Assembly (NCBI GenBank): GCA_902806565.1
Contig: CADCXA010000062.1
Span: forward strand, 372,001-436,000
Direction: 5' to 3'
From: Hypoxylon rubiginosum
Lineage: Eukaryota; Ascomycota; Sordariomycetes; Xylariales; Hypoxylaceae
Length of the DNA stretch: 64,000 nucleotides
Below the pieces are notes generated by a model. The model did not search any database and had not been told where the DNA came from. It was given only the letters and a program-made list of their open reading frames with translations. The position numbers were made by a program, and so were the translations under genes. Shown here one piece after another: positions 1-13,942 of the stretch; position 1 is the first letter of the stretch, and the number at the start of each line of letters is the position of its first letter.

Positions 1-1990
1 TTTATTTTTCTAGTAATTATTACTTTTATAATATAAATAAAAACTTAATTATAATTATTTGGTTTTTTTAATAATAAATAAATAATAAATTTTTATTATA
101 TTTAAATTTATTTAATTGTTATTTAAATAACTTATAATTATTTATTTATTAAAAACCTATATATTTAGTTTTAAATAAATACTAATAAATATATTTTATA
201 ATTTTAAATTAACTTTAAATTTAAATTAAGTTATTTTATTATATTTATTTATTATTAAATTATTTATAATATATAAGAATTTACTAAAAAAATATTAAAA
301 AATAACTTTTTTTATTTTAAATTATTTATTTTACAGCTTATTTAAATATATTTATTAATTATATTATAAGTTTTTTTTAAAAACTTAATAAATTTATTTT
401 TATTTTTTTAAATTTAATAAATAAAATTTTTAAAAGTTTTATAAATAACGTTTATATATAATTAAATTTAAAAATTTATAAAACTTATAAACTTTAAAAT
501 TATATATAAAAATTAATTATATAACGTTTTATAAATTTCTTAGTTTATATTTAATTTAAGTTTAATAATTATTTTTTAAAAGTAAAATTAAGTTTATTAT
601 TTTTTAAGGTTTTTTTTATTATTATTAAATTTAATAAAGTTTTTAATTTTCATAGATTTTAATTAAATAAATATATCTTTAAATTTTTTAAAAATGTTTA
701 TTTATTTTATTAATTTAAAAACTTAAAATTTTAAAATCTGGTTTTTAGTTTTTTTAATTATTATTATCATTTAATAAATAAAAATTATTTTTTTATTTTA
801 ACTTAATTTTATATTTAAAATAAGAAATATAATTTAAATAACTTTTTTTATAGTATTATTTTAATAAATATATTTTATAAATAAATAGAAATTATTATTT
901 TTATAATATTTTTAAAAAGTTTATAATAAATTAAAGTTATTTATATTAAGTTATTATTTTATAAATATAAATATAAAATTTATAAAATTTATAAAAAATA
1001 TAACTTAAAAAAATATAACCTGGTATTAATAAAATTTAATTATTTTTTAATATTTATAAAAATATAAGTAAAAATTTAAAAAATAAAAATAACAGGAAAA
1101 TTAAAATAAAATAAATAGTTTTTTTAAATATATATATATATTTTTAATAAAAAATAATAAAGTGCTTTTTCTTTTTTATATTTAATAAAAAGTATAACAT
1201 TTTTTTTAATTAAAATTTAATATATTTTTTAAAATATAAAAAATATAATTATTATATATTATTAATAAAGCTTTTTTAAATATAAATTATATTTTTTTTA
1301 TTATAATATTAATAATTAATTATATAAAAATAAATAATTTTAAAAATAAATTTTATTATAAAATATAAAACGTTAATATAAAAGTATATTATTTTTAATA
1401 AAAATAAATAATATATATATAAATTTTAAATAAATTTCTTTTTATATATTAACTAGTTATTATTATTAAATATATTAAATATATTTTAAATAATTAAAAA
1501 GTTTTAATTAATAATTAATTAATATTAAAGTAAAATTAAAAAAATAATATAAATAATTAAACTTAAAAATTAAATAATTTAAAAATTTATTAAATAATAA
1601 AAATAATAAATTTAAATAATAAATATAATTTTAAATAATTTAATAAAAAATATAAATAATATATAAAAATTTAAATAATATTAATAAATTAAATAATAAA
1701 CTTAAAAATTAAATAATATAAAAAAAATAAATTTAAAAAAATAAAAATAATAAATACTTTAAAAATCCTTATTAAAAAAACCTTATAATAAATCTAGAAA
1801 AAGTTAAAAAATTAAAAAAATAAAAAATAAAAAAAACTAAGTTATAAGGTTTTTTTTAAAAAATAAAATAAACTATTATAAAATTATTTTAATAATAAAA
1901 ATAACTATAATATTATTTTATAAAAAACTATAAACTTAATAATTATAAACGTTTTAATATATATAAAAATAATAAATAAAAAAGCTTATT
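1..1990. repeat. AT-rich RIP-type block (left edge)
   Basis: The stretch is almost entirely A and T, with few C or G bases and no open frame of useful length. The rare remaining C residues sit mostly before T, G or C and seldom before A, the pattern left by RIP, which converts CpA to TpA in duplicated DNA. It runs off the left edge, so its full size is unknown. No gene or recognisable transposon domain can be read. The change to normal composition at about 1990-2040 is sharp. Confidence 0.85.
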
Positions 1991-2067
1991 AAGCTAGGAA
2001 GCTCCGCTTTTAATATCCTTAGTAATATAAATACCTGATATCGCTATTCCAGGGGTTATAATACCTC

Positions 2068-2421
2068 TTAGATAGTAAGGGCTAAGGTCTGTGTAATAAG
2101 ACCTAAGTCCTGACAATTGGTGCGCTTGCTGATATTTTCAAGGTGCCTTTTAAACCGGCTCTTCTGTGTATCTTCAAACCTCTTTAGCTCCGATATTCCC
2201 TTCTGAGTGTTACAATCCCGCTTCTCGCACCAGTCCGGATTGCATTCACTTGCACACGTCTCCGGAAATTGAACTAGCATATCTGATAGCAACTCACGAA
2301 AACCTTTCGCCTTGCCTTTGTTATCGTTGTTTGCTGTTTGCTGTTCTTTGGCTTCTGATTCACCACCTTTTCTTCCATTCACATCCTTGTCGCCCTTATC
2401 TCCTACCATGTTGTAATCCAT
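2068..2421 (-). CDS. Small hypothetical protein (117 aa)
   Basis: I do not recognise this protein. The open frame extends up to an ATG at 2619 (183 aa), but the part upstream of the ATG at 2421 reads like untranslated sequence, so I prefer the inner start. The product is hydrophilic. A Lys/Asp/Glu-rich N-terminal half precedes a short Cys cluster (C-x3-C-x4-C-x4-C pattern, near the motif ECNPDWCEKRDC), then a basic tail with a predicted helix (KGISELKRFEDTQKSRFKR). No signal peptide or membrane segment is seen. It sits at the edge of an AT-rich block in a two-gene island. It could equally be a chance open frame or a remnant. Confidence 0.35.
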   Translation of the reverse strand: MDYNMVGDKGDKDVNGRKGGESEAKEQQTANNDNKGKAKGFRELLSDMLVQFPETCASECNPDWCEKRDCNTQKGISELKRFEDTQKSRFKRHLENISKRTNCQDLGLITQTLALTI

Positions 2422-3206
2422 TGTGTAATTATGAGTGAGTGGAGAGTTGATATGACTGGGATGAAGGTGCTGTATCGGGTTTTGGTGAAGGGGTGTGCTT
2501 TCTTGACAGGCGCAAAGGGCGCCTAGTGCTAATATGGTAGTGGAAGGAAGGGTTGCTACATGCTCTTGAGAGGGTGTGTAGGACAAACTGAGCCCCCTCG
2601 GACCCTTGCTAATATGCATTATTTGGGTAGGACTCGTGCAACAATCTTGAAAGGGGTATCTGATGGGTAGTATGTCTCATAGTCGGGAAAGCCGTGCTGT
2701 GCAACCGGCTACATGCAACTCTTTTCGCCGAGGTTATCAATAGTTGGAAACGTAGGGATGTATATATAGATCAATATACTATGCTGGAGTCTGTGGACTT
2801 TAATGCGTACTTCCCAACAATTCTTTCTGTTCCTGTCACACGGCTCGATCCGAGTGGCTCACCTGATTAGAGTCACAGATCTTGGCAAGCGCGTATCCTG
2901 TATATTGATGTGTGAGTTGGCTGAGGTTGAATAAATAGAAATAACTCGGATTGAAACAACAAAACCAACACACGTCAGTCGGGCGCTTAGAGCGGCAATA
3001 AGGCAGAAATCAGGTAGCAACCTTGGGACATAAATAGGGCCTCAGATTCCTGTCTAAATTGAAGGAAATCAAGGACCTTAGGACCCGTAAAGATTATTAC
3101 ATTGAATTGAAGCTATTCCAAGTCTCTGATACAGACCCTTGTCACAGTTCCTTTGATGACAAGTTCGTTTATCTTTATAAACCCTACCTAGGGTCAAGCA
3201 AGCAAC
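2422..3206. other. Intergenic region of the small gene island
   Basis: About 0.8 kb of normal composition between two divergent genes. It should hold both promoters. I see no RNA gene or repeat. Short open frames here look like chance. Confidence 0.5.
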
Positions 3207-4079
3207 ATGGCCGATCATTTCGACGTACCCCTATCGGAAAAGACCGTTGAAGAGGGGGAATACCGCACCAAAAACAGACCTGGCGAAAGGTTCCGGTCGG
3301 TTCTCGGTGATAGAGGAAACCAACCCTTTACCAAAATTACTATAGTTTCCATTACTCACGGCAAACTGACCAAAGACGACGATTTTGCTACCCTGCTTGT
3401 CTTCGAACTTCGTTTTATCGCCACAGGCGGCCGACGCTTCATGAGTGCGGAGGTGATCTTCAGGTTTGAGGATTCTGAGAGGCGGATGATTCGAGACCCA
3501 GTTGTTCATACCATCTCTCCTTATGGAAAGTGGGCGATCAATAAGACTGTGAAAGTGCAGAATGTTAAGCATGGAGCTAATGCTAGCATCAATGCAGGAA
3601 TTGAATTGGCTGGTGCAGAGGCAGGGGTTTCCTGGGAATTGGAGGAGATAAAGACTCGAGAGTTCTACACAGCGTTGACTGGAAAAAAGAGAGTCATGGA
3701 AAAGACGTACGGAGATGACAATACTGCCATCTGGAAGCTAGGAGAGAATGAAGAGAGGGAAGATGGTATCCCAACCTTCATGCGTGCAGCGGTTCTTCTA
3801 AGGCGCCCCGAAGATGTGCCCTTCACCTGTAGAGTCGATGTCAGAACTGACGTTGACTTCATCGGAGAAGTTAAGACATTATTCGGCTGGGAGAAGAGGG
3901 ACCCGATCGATCCAGTGGAAATTGACCCAGGAAGATTCCCGAAGGCGTCTGTCCCGGCGGTAAAGGCTCAAGACCCAAAGATCTACAATTTGAAAGAAAT
4001 GGGGACGTGGGATGTGAAGGAAGTGGCTGATGTGAGTGTGGGTTACACTTTCGGAAGAGAGCTTCTAGATTTCGAATGA
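3207..4079 (+). CDS. Orphan fungal protein of unknown function (290 aa)
   Basis: This is a clean, intronless open frame with an ATG in good context (caacATGGcc). The protein is soluble, with no signal peptide or membrane segment. It reads as beta-rich: alternating hydrophobic strands such as TKITIVSITHGKL, TLLVFELRFIATGG and AEVIFRFEDSERR, then an Ala/Gly stretch (INAGIELAGAEAGVSWELEE) and a C-terminal part rich in Pro/Asp. Similar unnamed proteins probably occur in other Pezizomycotina, but I cannot assign a domain or function. It lies between two RIP-type blocks and is itself free of stops, so it has either escaped RIP or is under selection. It may be accessory. Function is left open. Confidence 0.7.
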   Translation: MADHFDVPLSEKTVEEGEYRTKNRPGERFRSVLGDRGNQPFTKITIVSITHGKLTKDDDFATLLVFELRFIATGGRRFMSAEVIFRFEDSERRMIRDPVVHTISPYGKWAINKTVKVQNVKHGANASINAGIELAGAEAGVSWELEEIKTREFYTALTGKKRVMEKTYGDDNTAIWKLGENEEREDGIPTFMRAAVLLRRPEDVPFTCRVDVRTDVDFIGEVKTLFGWEKRDPIDPVEIDPGRFPKASVPAVKAQDPKIYNLKEMGTWDVKEVADVSVGYTFGRELLDFE

Positions 4080-4639
4080 TACTATTGGTTATACTATGTA
4101 ATTTTAAAAGCCTAGGATCAGGTATATAGCCAATATTGAATTATAGAGTCTTGTCCTGCAGCTTACTCGTGCTTTTATATATATTTTCTAAACCGCTAAT
4201 ATATATTGTTAGTTAAGTAGCTAACTTTAATAACACTCTCACTATATTAAACATAATTATTTTAATGTTAATAATAAATTAAAAGCTATATATTATTACT
4301 TTTTTTATTTAAATATAATTATAAATAAAAGGTTTTTAAAATTATAATATATTATATTTTTAAAATATTTATATATATTTATTTAAATTTATTTTATTAT
4401 ATTATATTAAATTAAATTTATATTATATTTTAAAATATAATTATAATAAATATAATAAATATTATAAAATATATATTATATAAATTAAATATAAATATTT
4501 ATATATAAAAACTTTAATATTTTTATTTTTATTATTAATATTTATTAATAAATTTAATAAATATATTAATAATATATTTAAATTAATTATAATTTAATTA
4601 TAATTTTTTAATTATTAAAGATTTATATATTATATTTAT

Positions 4640-4822
4640 AATAATTTTAATAATTTAAATAAATTAATAAATTATACGTATAAATTATTTTTAATATACT
4701 AATAATATTTAAGTTTAATTTTAATTATATTAATTATTTTAACTATTAAAATATATTTAAAAAAAGCCGAAAAAACCCACGTTTATAAAAGTTTTTATTT
4801 ATAATATATAATAAATATTAAG
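4640..4822 (-). repeat. RIP-mutated repeat A, copy 1 (inverted relative to copy 2)
   Basis: The reverse complement of this segment aligns with 18888-19080. The shared anchors include TTTATAAACGTGG, TTTAAATATATTTTAAT, AATATAATTAAAATTAA and AATAATTTATACGTATAATT. Differences are mostly C/T or G/A plus small indels. Confidence 0.7.
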
Positions 4823-5433
4823 GTTTTATTTTTAAAGTTTTAATTATAATTTATAATTATTAAGTTTATAATATATATAATAAATTTTAAATTTAATATT
4901 TATTTTAAATATTTTTTTTTTATTATATTATTTAAAACTTTTATTTTTAAATTATAATAAATAATAAATTATTAATAAATATTTATTATAATTTAAAAAT
5001 AAAAACATTAAATAATATAATAAAAATAAAATAAAAATTTAAAATAAATATAAAATTTAAAGTTTATTATATATATTATAAATTTTATAATTATAAATTA
5101 TAGTTTCTTTAATAAAACTATAAGTTAAAAATTTTAATAATATTATTAGTTTTATAAATATTTTAATTATAATAATTTTAAAATTTAATTTAAAATTTAA
5201 ATAATTTAAATTAATTTTAATATTTTAATTTAAATTTTAAAGTTTATTTATTTATAAATAGTTAAATTTTATTATTTAATTTATAATATTAAAAATTTAT
5301 ATTATAATATAATTTTAATATATTATATAATTTTATTTATATAATTTTATTTTTAAATAATATATTTAAATTAAATATATTATATTATATTAAAACTTTT
5401 AATTAAATAAAATATAATTTTAAACGTTTTATA

Positions 5434-5622
5434 ATATTAAAAATATGATTACGTAATCTATATATATATATAAGTATTATTTTTAAAAAGAATAACTATA
5501 TTTAAAACTTAAATAATTATATTAATTTTAATATATTATTTTTATTTTATTACTTTTTTATATTTTTTAATTAATTATATTATAATATATAATATAATAA
5601 TTAAATTTTATTTATTAATATT
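5434..5622 (+). repeat. RIP-mutated repeat B, copy 1
   Basis: Aligns in direct orientation with 30100-30290. Shared anchors include AATTATATTAATTTTAATAT, TATTTTTTAA and ATTATAATATATAATATAAT. It lies near the left end of the 27-kb block, while its partner lies near the right end. Confidence 0.7.
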
Positions 5623-8206
5623 AATTAATAATTAATTTAATAAATTAATTATAAATTAATAAAATAATTATTTAAATAAAATAATTAAAAAAAAAAAGTA
5701 ATGTTTTAATTAATAAGTTATTATTATATTAAAACATTTAATAAAAAAAAATAAAATATAAATTTTTAAAAGTAACTACGCTTTAAATTTAAATTAATTT
5801 TATATTATTTAAAAGTTTTACTGGTTTTATAAAAACTATTTAAATTTTTAAAAAACATAACTTTTTAAATTTAAAAAAAATTATATTTAAAACCATATTT
5901 ATTATATATAAAAACCTTATTATTTTAATAAAAAAAAATCTTTTAAATAATATAGCTTTTTAAAATTTTATTTATTAAATAAAAAGCTTTTTAAAAGAAT
6001 TTATTATAATATTAATAAATAAAAATAAGCGTATATATTATTATTATTAAAACTTAAAATTTAATAAGTTTTTTTTTTCCTTATTATTTAATTTAGTTAT
6101 TTATTAATAAATTTTATTTACTTTTAATATAATTTTATTTTATTATAATTTATTTATTTAATTATTTAATATTAATAACTTTAAATTTTAAATTTGTTTT
6201 TTAAATTTTTTTTTTATAAATATATTATATAATTTTATAAATTTTAATTATTTTTTTATTATATTATATTTAAAAATTATTATAAATATAATAACTTTAA
6301 ATATATTTAATTTTAAACTATAAAATTTATATATTATTATTAAATATATAAATATTAAATATAAGTTTATTAAAAATATTAAAAATTTTAATAAAAATAA
6401 AAATAATATTTATATTATAAAAACTTTTAAAATATATAATAATTAACTATATAATAAAAAATTATAAATTAAATTTAAAAATTATTTTATAAAATAAATA
6501 TATTTACACTTTTTAATAATAATATAAAAATTATATTAATAAGTTTATATTTATTTATATAATTATAAAATATATATAAAAAACTTATTAATAAAATTTA
6601 TATTTAAGGTATTTTATAACGTTTTTATAATAACTAGGTTTTTATAAGTTTTTAAAATTAAAATATAAAGATTTTTAAAAAAATAACTTTTAATATTTAT
6701 ATTAATATATAACTTATATTTTTATATTATAATAAATTATAAAATAATAATTATAAAAGAATTAATATTTATTTAATTATTAACTTTTATTATTTTTATA
6801 TTAATAATATAATATTTTAAATTTATTTATAAATTAATAATATAATAACCTACTTTTAAAATATATTTAAAAATAATAAAAACTTTAATAAAAGTTACTA
6901 ATTATAATTAAATATAAAAATTAATAATTTTATAATAATTTTATAATAATTAATTAATATAATTAAATTAATATAATAACTTTTATTTAAAATAATAATT
7001 ATTTTAAATATTATTTTATAAATAATACTTAAATTAATATATTTTAATTTTACTTAATATATAAAATAATATTATTTTATAAACTTTTATTAATTTTATA
7101 AAAATATATAAAATTAAATAGAAATTTAAAAGTAAAAAATATAACATTTTAAATAATAAATTAAAACTTTTTAAAAAGTTATATAAAAAAACTAATATTT
7201 TATTTTATTAATATTATAAAATATATTTAATTATATTTAAAAATAAAATATAAGAATTTTATTATAACTATTTAATTAAAAAAAACCTGTTTTTTAAAAT
7301 AATAATTAAATAAATAAAAGTTAATTTTTATATAATTAAAAACCAATAAATATATAAAACTAAATTATAAATTATTAATATTAAAATTATTATAATAAAA
7401 AATCCTAAAAATAACTTTTTTATATATATTAAAATATTTATTAATTAAATTATAAAAATCTATAAAAACCTATTTATTAATAATAATTAAATTATTAACT
7501 TAAAAAAATATATAATATTTATAGTTATAAAATATTTAACATTTAATATAATAATTTTATAATTATTTATTATATTTAATATTATATATTTTAATTTATA
7601 TAATATAATAAACGTTAATTATTAAAATAAGGTTATAAATATATATATAAATAAATTAAAAAACTAATTTTAAGTTAATTAAATATATTAAAATAATAAT
7701 AATAATAATAATAAAAAATAAAGTTTAAAAATATAATAAGTTTAAATAAAATAAATTTAAAAATAATAATTAATTTAATAATTAATATTATAATTAAAAA
7801 TGTTTTATATATAATAAATAAAAATGTTAATTAATTAAACATTTAATAATAAATAAATAAAACAAACGAATAATAACATATAAATACACTTAAAATAAAA
7901 AACATAAAAATATTAATAATAAGTTTATTACGTTTTTATATAAATATAAAAAAATAAAACTTAAAAGAATAAGTTTAAAAAAATTTATTAAAAAAAATAT
8001 AATATTTAATATATATAATAAAAAAATATTAACACGCTTTTTAAAAAATTATAATTAATTTAATATATAATAAAATATAAAATTATATATAATAAATATA
8101 TAATAATAATACTAATAAACTAATTAATATATTATATTTTTATAAAATTAAAAATTTTTAATAAGTTTAAATTAATTAATTTATTATTTTTATAATAAAT
8201 TTATAT

Positions 8207-8358
8207 TATATTATAAATATTAGATTATAATAACTTTATAAAAAGTTATTTTAATTTAAAAAAAAAAATGAAATTTTATAAAAAGTTAAAAACTTTTATA
8301 TATATAATTAAATATTTTATATAATTATATATAAAATATATAACTTTAAAATATAATA
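8207..8358 (+). repeat. RIP-mutated repeat C, copy 1
   Basis: Aligns in direct orientation with 25281-25432 over about 150 bp. Anchors include TATATTATAAATATTA, TTTTATAAAAAGTTAAAA, and ATATAATTATATATAAAATA. Copy 1 is the more A/T-shifted of the two. Confidence 0.75.
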
Positions 8359-11300
8359 TATATTTTAATTAATTATAATAAAACTTCTTAATATATTATA
8401 TATATTTAGTTATATATATTTATCTTAATAAATAAAATAAAAATCTATATATAATTAAACTTATTTTTATATAAAAAAGTTTTATATATATAATATAAAA
8501 AATCAAATAAATAAAAAAACTTTTTTAAAGTTTATTATTATTATATAATAGTTATAAATTTTTATATTTTAGTTTTTAAATAACGTAATTAAACATTTTT
8601 ATTAAATATTAATTATTTGTTTTTTTTAAATTATATTAATTATTATAATATTTTAATTATTTAAATAATAAAAACCTTATATATAAACTAAGTTTATTAT
8701 TTATATAAAAATTCGTTTTTTTTATTAATTTTAAAGCTTTTAAATTCTTATTTTTTTTTATAAAATAACTTTGTTTTATAGTTTTTATAAAAAATTATAA
8801 CATGTTATAAAATCTTTTTTAAGTATTAAAAATATTTATTTATTGTTTGTTTTTTAATGATATCTTTTTAAGTTATTTTATTAAATAAGAAAATAATATA
8901 TTTTAATTATTTATTTAATTTTAATTAATATTTGTTTTTTTTACTAGCGTTTTAATTAAATATTAACGTTTTTAATTTTAATTATATTAATAAGTTAATT
9001 AACTATATATATTTTACTTAAATTTTTAAGTTTAATTTTAATTATTATAAAAGTTTTAAAAGTTTTATTACTTTTAAATTAAAATATATATTATAATAAT
9101 AAATTAATATTTTTATAACTTTAGTTTAAACTTTAAATAAATAAATTAATATATTTATTATTTTAATTTAAGTTTTCTTTTATTTTTTATTTATTTATTA
9201 AATAATAATAGTTATATAAAAAATAACTTTTATAATTAAAAGTTTTATTTTATTAATATAAATTAAGGTTTTATAAATAAAATATCTAGTTAATATAATT
9301 ATAAACTTTTATTTTTAATATAAAAAACTCGCTTATAAAATAATATTAAATATTTTAAAATATTTTTAGGAAAAATATAATTATATTAAAATATTAAAAT
9401 ATATTATTAATAATATTATTTTATATTTAAAAAATATATTTAGTAAATATATTTATATAATATATATTTAAGTTTATAAACTTAATGTTAATAATAATAT
9501 TATTTTTAATAAATATTTAGTTTTTTTTATTAAAAAAATTAATATTAAGCTTATTTTTAATAATAATAAAATACTTTTATTTAATAATTAATATATTAAC
9601 TGGTTTAAAAAAATTAAATATAAATATATTATATAATTTAACTAAGTTTTTAACTATTAAAACAATATTTTATAAAAAATTAATATAGTAATTATTAAGA
9701 AATAAAAAATTAAAAAACGTTATTATTAATTATTTAATAAATTTAAAAATATAAACTTTAAACTTGTTATAATTTTTTATAAACGCTTAATTTAAACTTA
9801 TAATTACTTATAATAATTTAATTATAATCACTTTATAGTTTTTAATTATTTTATTTAAACTTATATTAAAATAAATATTAATAAAAAAAATTAATTCTTA
9901 AAGTTTTTTAAAAATAAAAATATTAATAAATAGCTTTTAATTTTAATATTTAACCTTATTATACTTTAATAATCCATTAAAAATAATAATAATAAAAATA
10001 ATATTTTTTTTATATATTATAAAAATAAAAATAAGTTATTTAAAAAAATTTAAATGGTATTTTAAATGGTTTTAATGCTTGTTTAACTAAAAAATAAAAA
10101 GTAGTAGTTAAAAAATAATAAACTTTTATATTTAAATGTAAAATTAAAAACCTTAAGTTTTATTTTATTTATTATATAAGTTTTATTTTTAATAATAATA
10201 ATATTTATTATATGTTTTTTAATAAAAGCTTATATTATAAATATTATATTAATAAGTATTTATATAAACCTATATAAAAAAGTATTTTTTTATTTATTTT
10301 AATGTTTAATAAAACTAATATTAATAAAAACCTATTTTTTTATTATTTATTATAACTAAGTTTTATATTTTTAAGAAAATAAAAAATATAATTATTATAA
10401 GTCCTTATTTTTTATTTGTTGTTATAATTTAAATTAACTTAATATAAAGTTAAAAATTTTTATATTATAATTAAAACTATATTTAAGTTTTTAAAAAAAA
10501 AATATTTTAATATATAACTTATTAATTTCAAGATATAAGAATTTTAAAAAAATATTAAAAATATTAGTTTTATAAAATATACGTATATTTATATTATTTT
10601 AATAAAAAAGCTTTATAAATTAATGTTTAAATAATTAAGTATAAGTATTTTTAAGAAAAGAAAAAAAAAATAATTAAATAATAAATAAAAGGAAAAACTT
10701 AAAAAATATATAAAAATTAAGAAAATACCATAGAAAGTTAATATTAATATTTAAAGATTATATTTATTTATTTATATTTAAATATATTAAAAAAATAAAT
10801 TAATAATAGTTTACTTTTTAATTTTAAAAATAGTGTTTTTTTAAAATATAATTAAATATATATTTTAAAAGTTTAAAAAGGTTTAAAAGTGTTTAAAAAA
10901 TTAATAAATAAGGTTTTTAATAAAATTTTTAATTAGTATATTTATAATAAATAAATAAAATATTTTAAAAAAGTTTTTAATATGTTTTTATTTTAATTAT
11001 ATATTTTATATATTTATATAATAAAATTTAATATTTATATGTTTTTTATTTTTTATAATAAAATGGATTATTTATTAATTATTATTATAAATTTTTTATA
11101 TTAAACTAAGTTTAAATTAAATATCCTAGAAAAAATATTTTGAAATTATTATTTTTTTAGTTATTTTAAAAAAAGTGATTAATTTAATTTTAATAATTAA
11201 AATAAAAATTATAAATTATTTAACGGCTTTTTATATTATTAATTCCTTAAATAAAAAAATTATATATTTTTAAAATAAATAATATGTTTTTTTTTATTAG

Positions 11301-13559
11301 TAAATAATATATTATTTATTATATTTAAAATTTATATTTTTAAACTTTAGTTTTTATATTTTTAAACTTTAGTTTTTATATTAAATATAAAAATAATAAG
11401 TTATATATAAATAATAAATTATATAATTAATTATTATAAAATATATAAAACTTAAATTTATAAGGAAATAAAAAAGTTAAATAGTTAAATAAGTTATTTT
11501 AAATTAAATTATAATTATAATATATAAAATTAATTTAACGTGTTTTTAATAAACTTTAATTTTTATTTTTATAGTTTATTTTATATATTTTATAAATACG
11601 TTTAATAATAATAAAATTACTAAGTTTATAACGTTAATATTAAATTTAAATTTTACAGCGATTTTTTTAATATATAAGTTATATATAAACGAGATTTCTT
11701 TATGTTTTTAGTTTTTAATTATTTTAATTCTTAGATATTAACTTATGTTTTTTTAATATTTAATTTTATATTTTTTTTTTAATAAGTAAATAGCTTTATT
11801 ATTTTTTTTTATACTTTTTTTTATATAATATAAAAATATTATTAATATATATAATAATATATATTTTTTTATTTTTTATATAAAATAAATAAATCTTTTT
11901 TAATAATATTTAAAAACTATTTATTTTAAATATTATTAATATGTTTTTATATTAAAAAAATAATAAGTTATATAATTTATATAAAACTTATAAAAGTTTT
12001 ATATATTTATTAAGTTTTTTAAATTTATTTAAAAGCTTATATATTATAGGTTTTATTTTTTTATAAAAAGTGTTAATAAATATATTTTTTATATTAAATT
12101 GTTTTATTTTTATGTTTTTATAAATAATAAATATTATTATAATTTTAAATAATTTTATAGTAAATATAATAATATATATGTTTTAAAGTAAAAGATTTTA
12201 TAAGTTTTCTTTTATTATAAGTTATACTTTATAAATAAAAAGAAAATTATTTTTATTAAATTTATAATTAAATATTTATTTTAATAATAATAATATATTT
12301 TTTATTTAAAAGTGTTTAATTATTTTTTTGATATTTCTTTTAAGGAGTGTTTATATTTTTTAATATATATCCTTTTTAAATTAATTTTTAAACTTATATT
12401 TATAAAGATTTTTTTAGGTTTTTAATTTAAAAATTAATTTATTTTTATAAATTTAAGTTTAGTTTAATTTAATATTTAGTTTTTTTATTTTACATTAATT
12501 TATAGTTATTATAATTATATTATATAAAATTATATATTTATTATTTTTATTTTATATTATTTTATAATAATTAAATATATAAGTAATAAAAAATAATTTT
12601 TAAAAGTGGTTTATAAAAATAATAATTCTTTTATTTATATAAAATATAATAATAAAAACTAAATTACTTTTTTTATTATTTTAAGTTTTAAAGTTATTTA
12701 AATTTAAGGTTTTTATTTTTTTATTTTACTTTTTAATAAAGCGTTTTATTAGTTTTTTTTTTAAAACGGTTTTAAGATTTTTTTAATTACTTTTTATTTT
12801 TAAAAATTAATATATTTTTTATTTAAAAAGCTTTTATATTTTTTTATATTTATTTAATTAAATTAATTATATTATTATTAAAAGTTATTAATAAGTATTT
12901 TATTCTTAAAAAAATTTTATATCTTAATTATAACTTTTATTTTTAATATTTTACTTTAATATTAAAGTTTTATAAAAAGTTAAAAATTTATTTAATTGTT
13001 TTTTATTATATAAATTTAGTTTCTTTTTATTTATTAAGATTTCTTTTAATAAAATAAATAGTTTTATTTTTAAGTTTTAATTTTTTAATTAGTTATTTAA
13101 ATTATTTTTATTATTTAATAGTTTATTTATATTATTATTATTTTGGTTTTTTTAATTAAATTAATTTTAATTATTTTATTTATTTAATATTTTTATTATA
13201 AAATTAAGTTTTTTTTCGAGCTTATAAAATTAATTAATAAAAATTTTAATTTATTTTTTTAATAACTTAATAAATTTATAAGTATTTTTTTTATTATAAA
13301 ATAATTTCTTTATTAAATTAAATGTTTTTAATAATAATAATTTAGTTATTTTTAAAAAGTTAAATTTTATATAAGTTAATAATTCAATAGTTTATTAAAT
13401 AACTTATATTTACTTTTTTTTTAATTTTATATATTTTTTAATTTTTATTTAGATTTTTTGATTTTTAATTTTACTTTAAAATATATATTTTATAATTATA
13501 AATATATATATTATTTTAATTTAATTTTAAATTACTTATAAAAATATATATAATTATTA

Positions 13560-13942
13560 AAATATTATTATAAATTATAACGTTAATAATGTTTTTAGTT
13601 TAAAAATAATAATAATAATTATAAAATAATTTAAATATATATATAAAACTTAAAGGATTTTTTTTATATATTTAAAAAGTAAATATATATTTAAAATAAC
13701 AATTAAAAAAAATAATTATAAAAAGAATTTATTTTTCTTTATATTTTTTATTTGTTTATATAATCACTTAGGTATTTAATAAGTTTTTAAATACTTAGTA
13801 TTTAAATATTTAATAGGTTTTTAAGTGTTAAAAATATTATATAATTTTATTATATAATTTTTAATTTTTAATAATTTTAATAATTTTTATTTAGGTTTTA
13901 TATTTAAGTTATTTTTTAGGTTATAAGTTATAAATTATAATA
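13560..13942 (+). repeat. RIP-mutated repeat D, copy 1
   Basis: Aligns over about 380 bp in direct orientation with 22018-22398, the longest match seen. Anchors include AAATAATTTAAATATATATA, TTAAAATAACAA and AAAAATATTATATAA. A tandem sub-motif related to TTTTTAAATACTTAGTATTT occurs two to three times within it. Confidence 0.78.
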
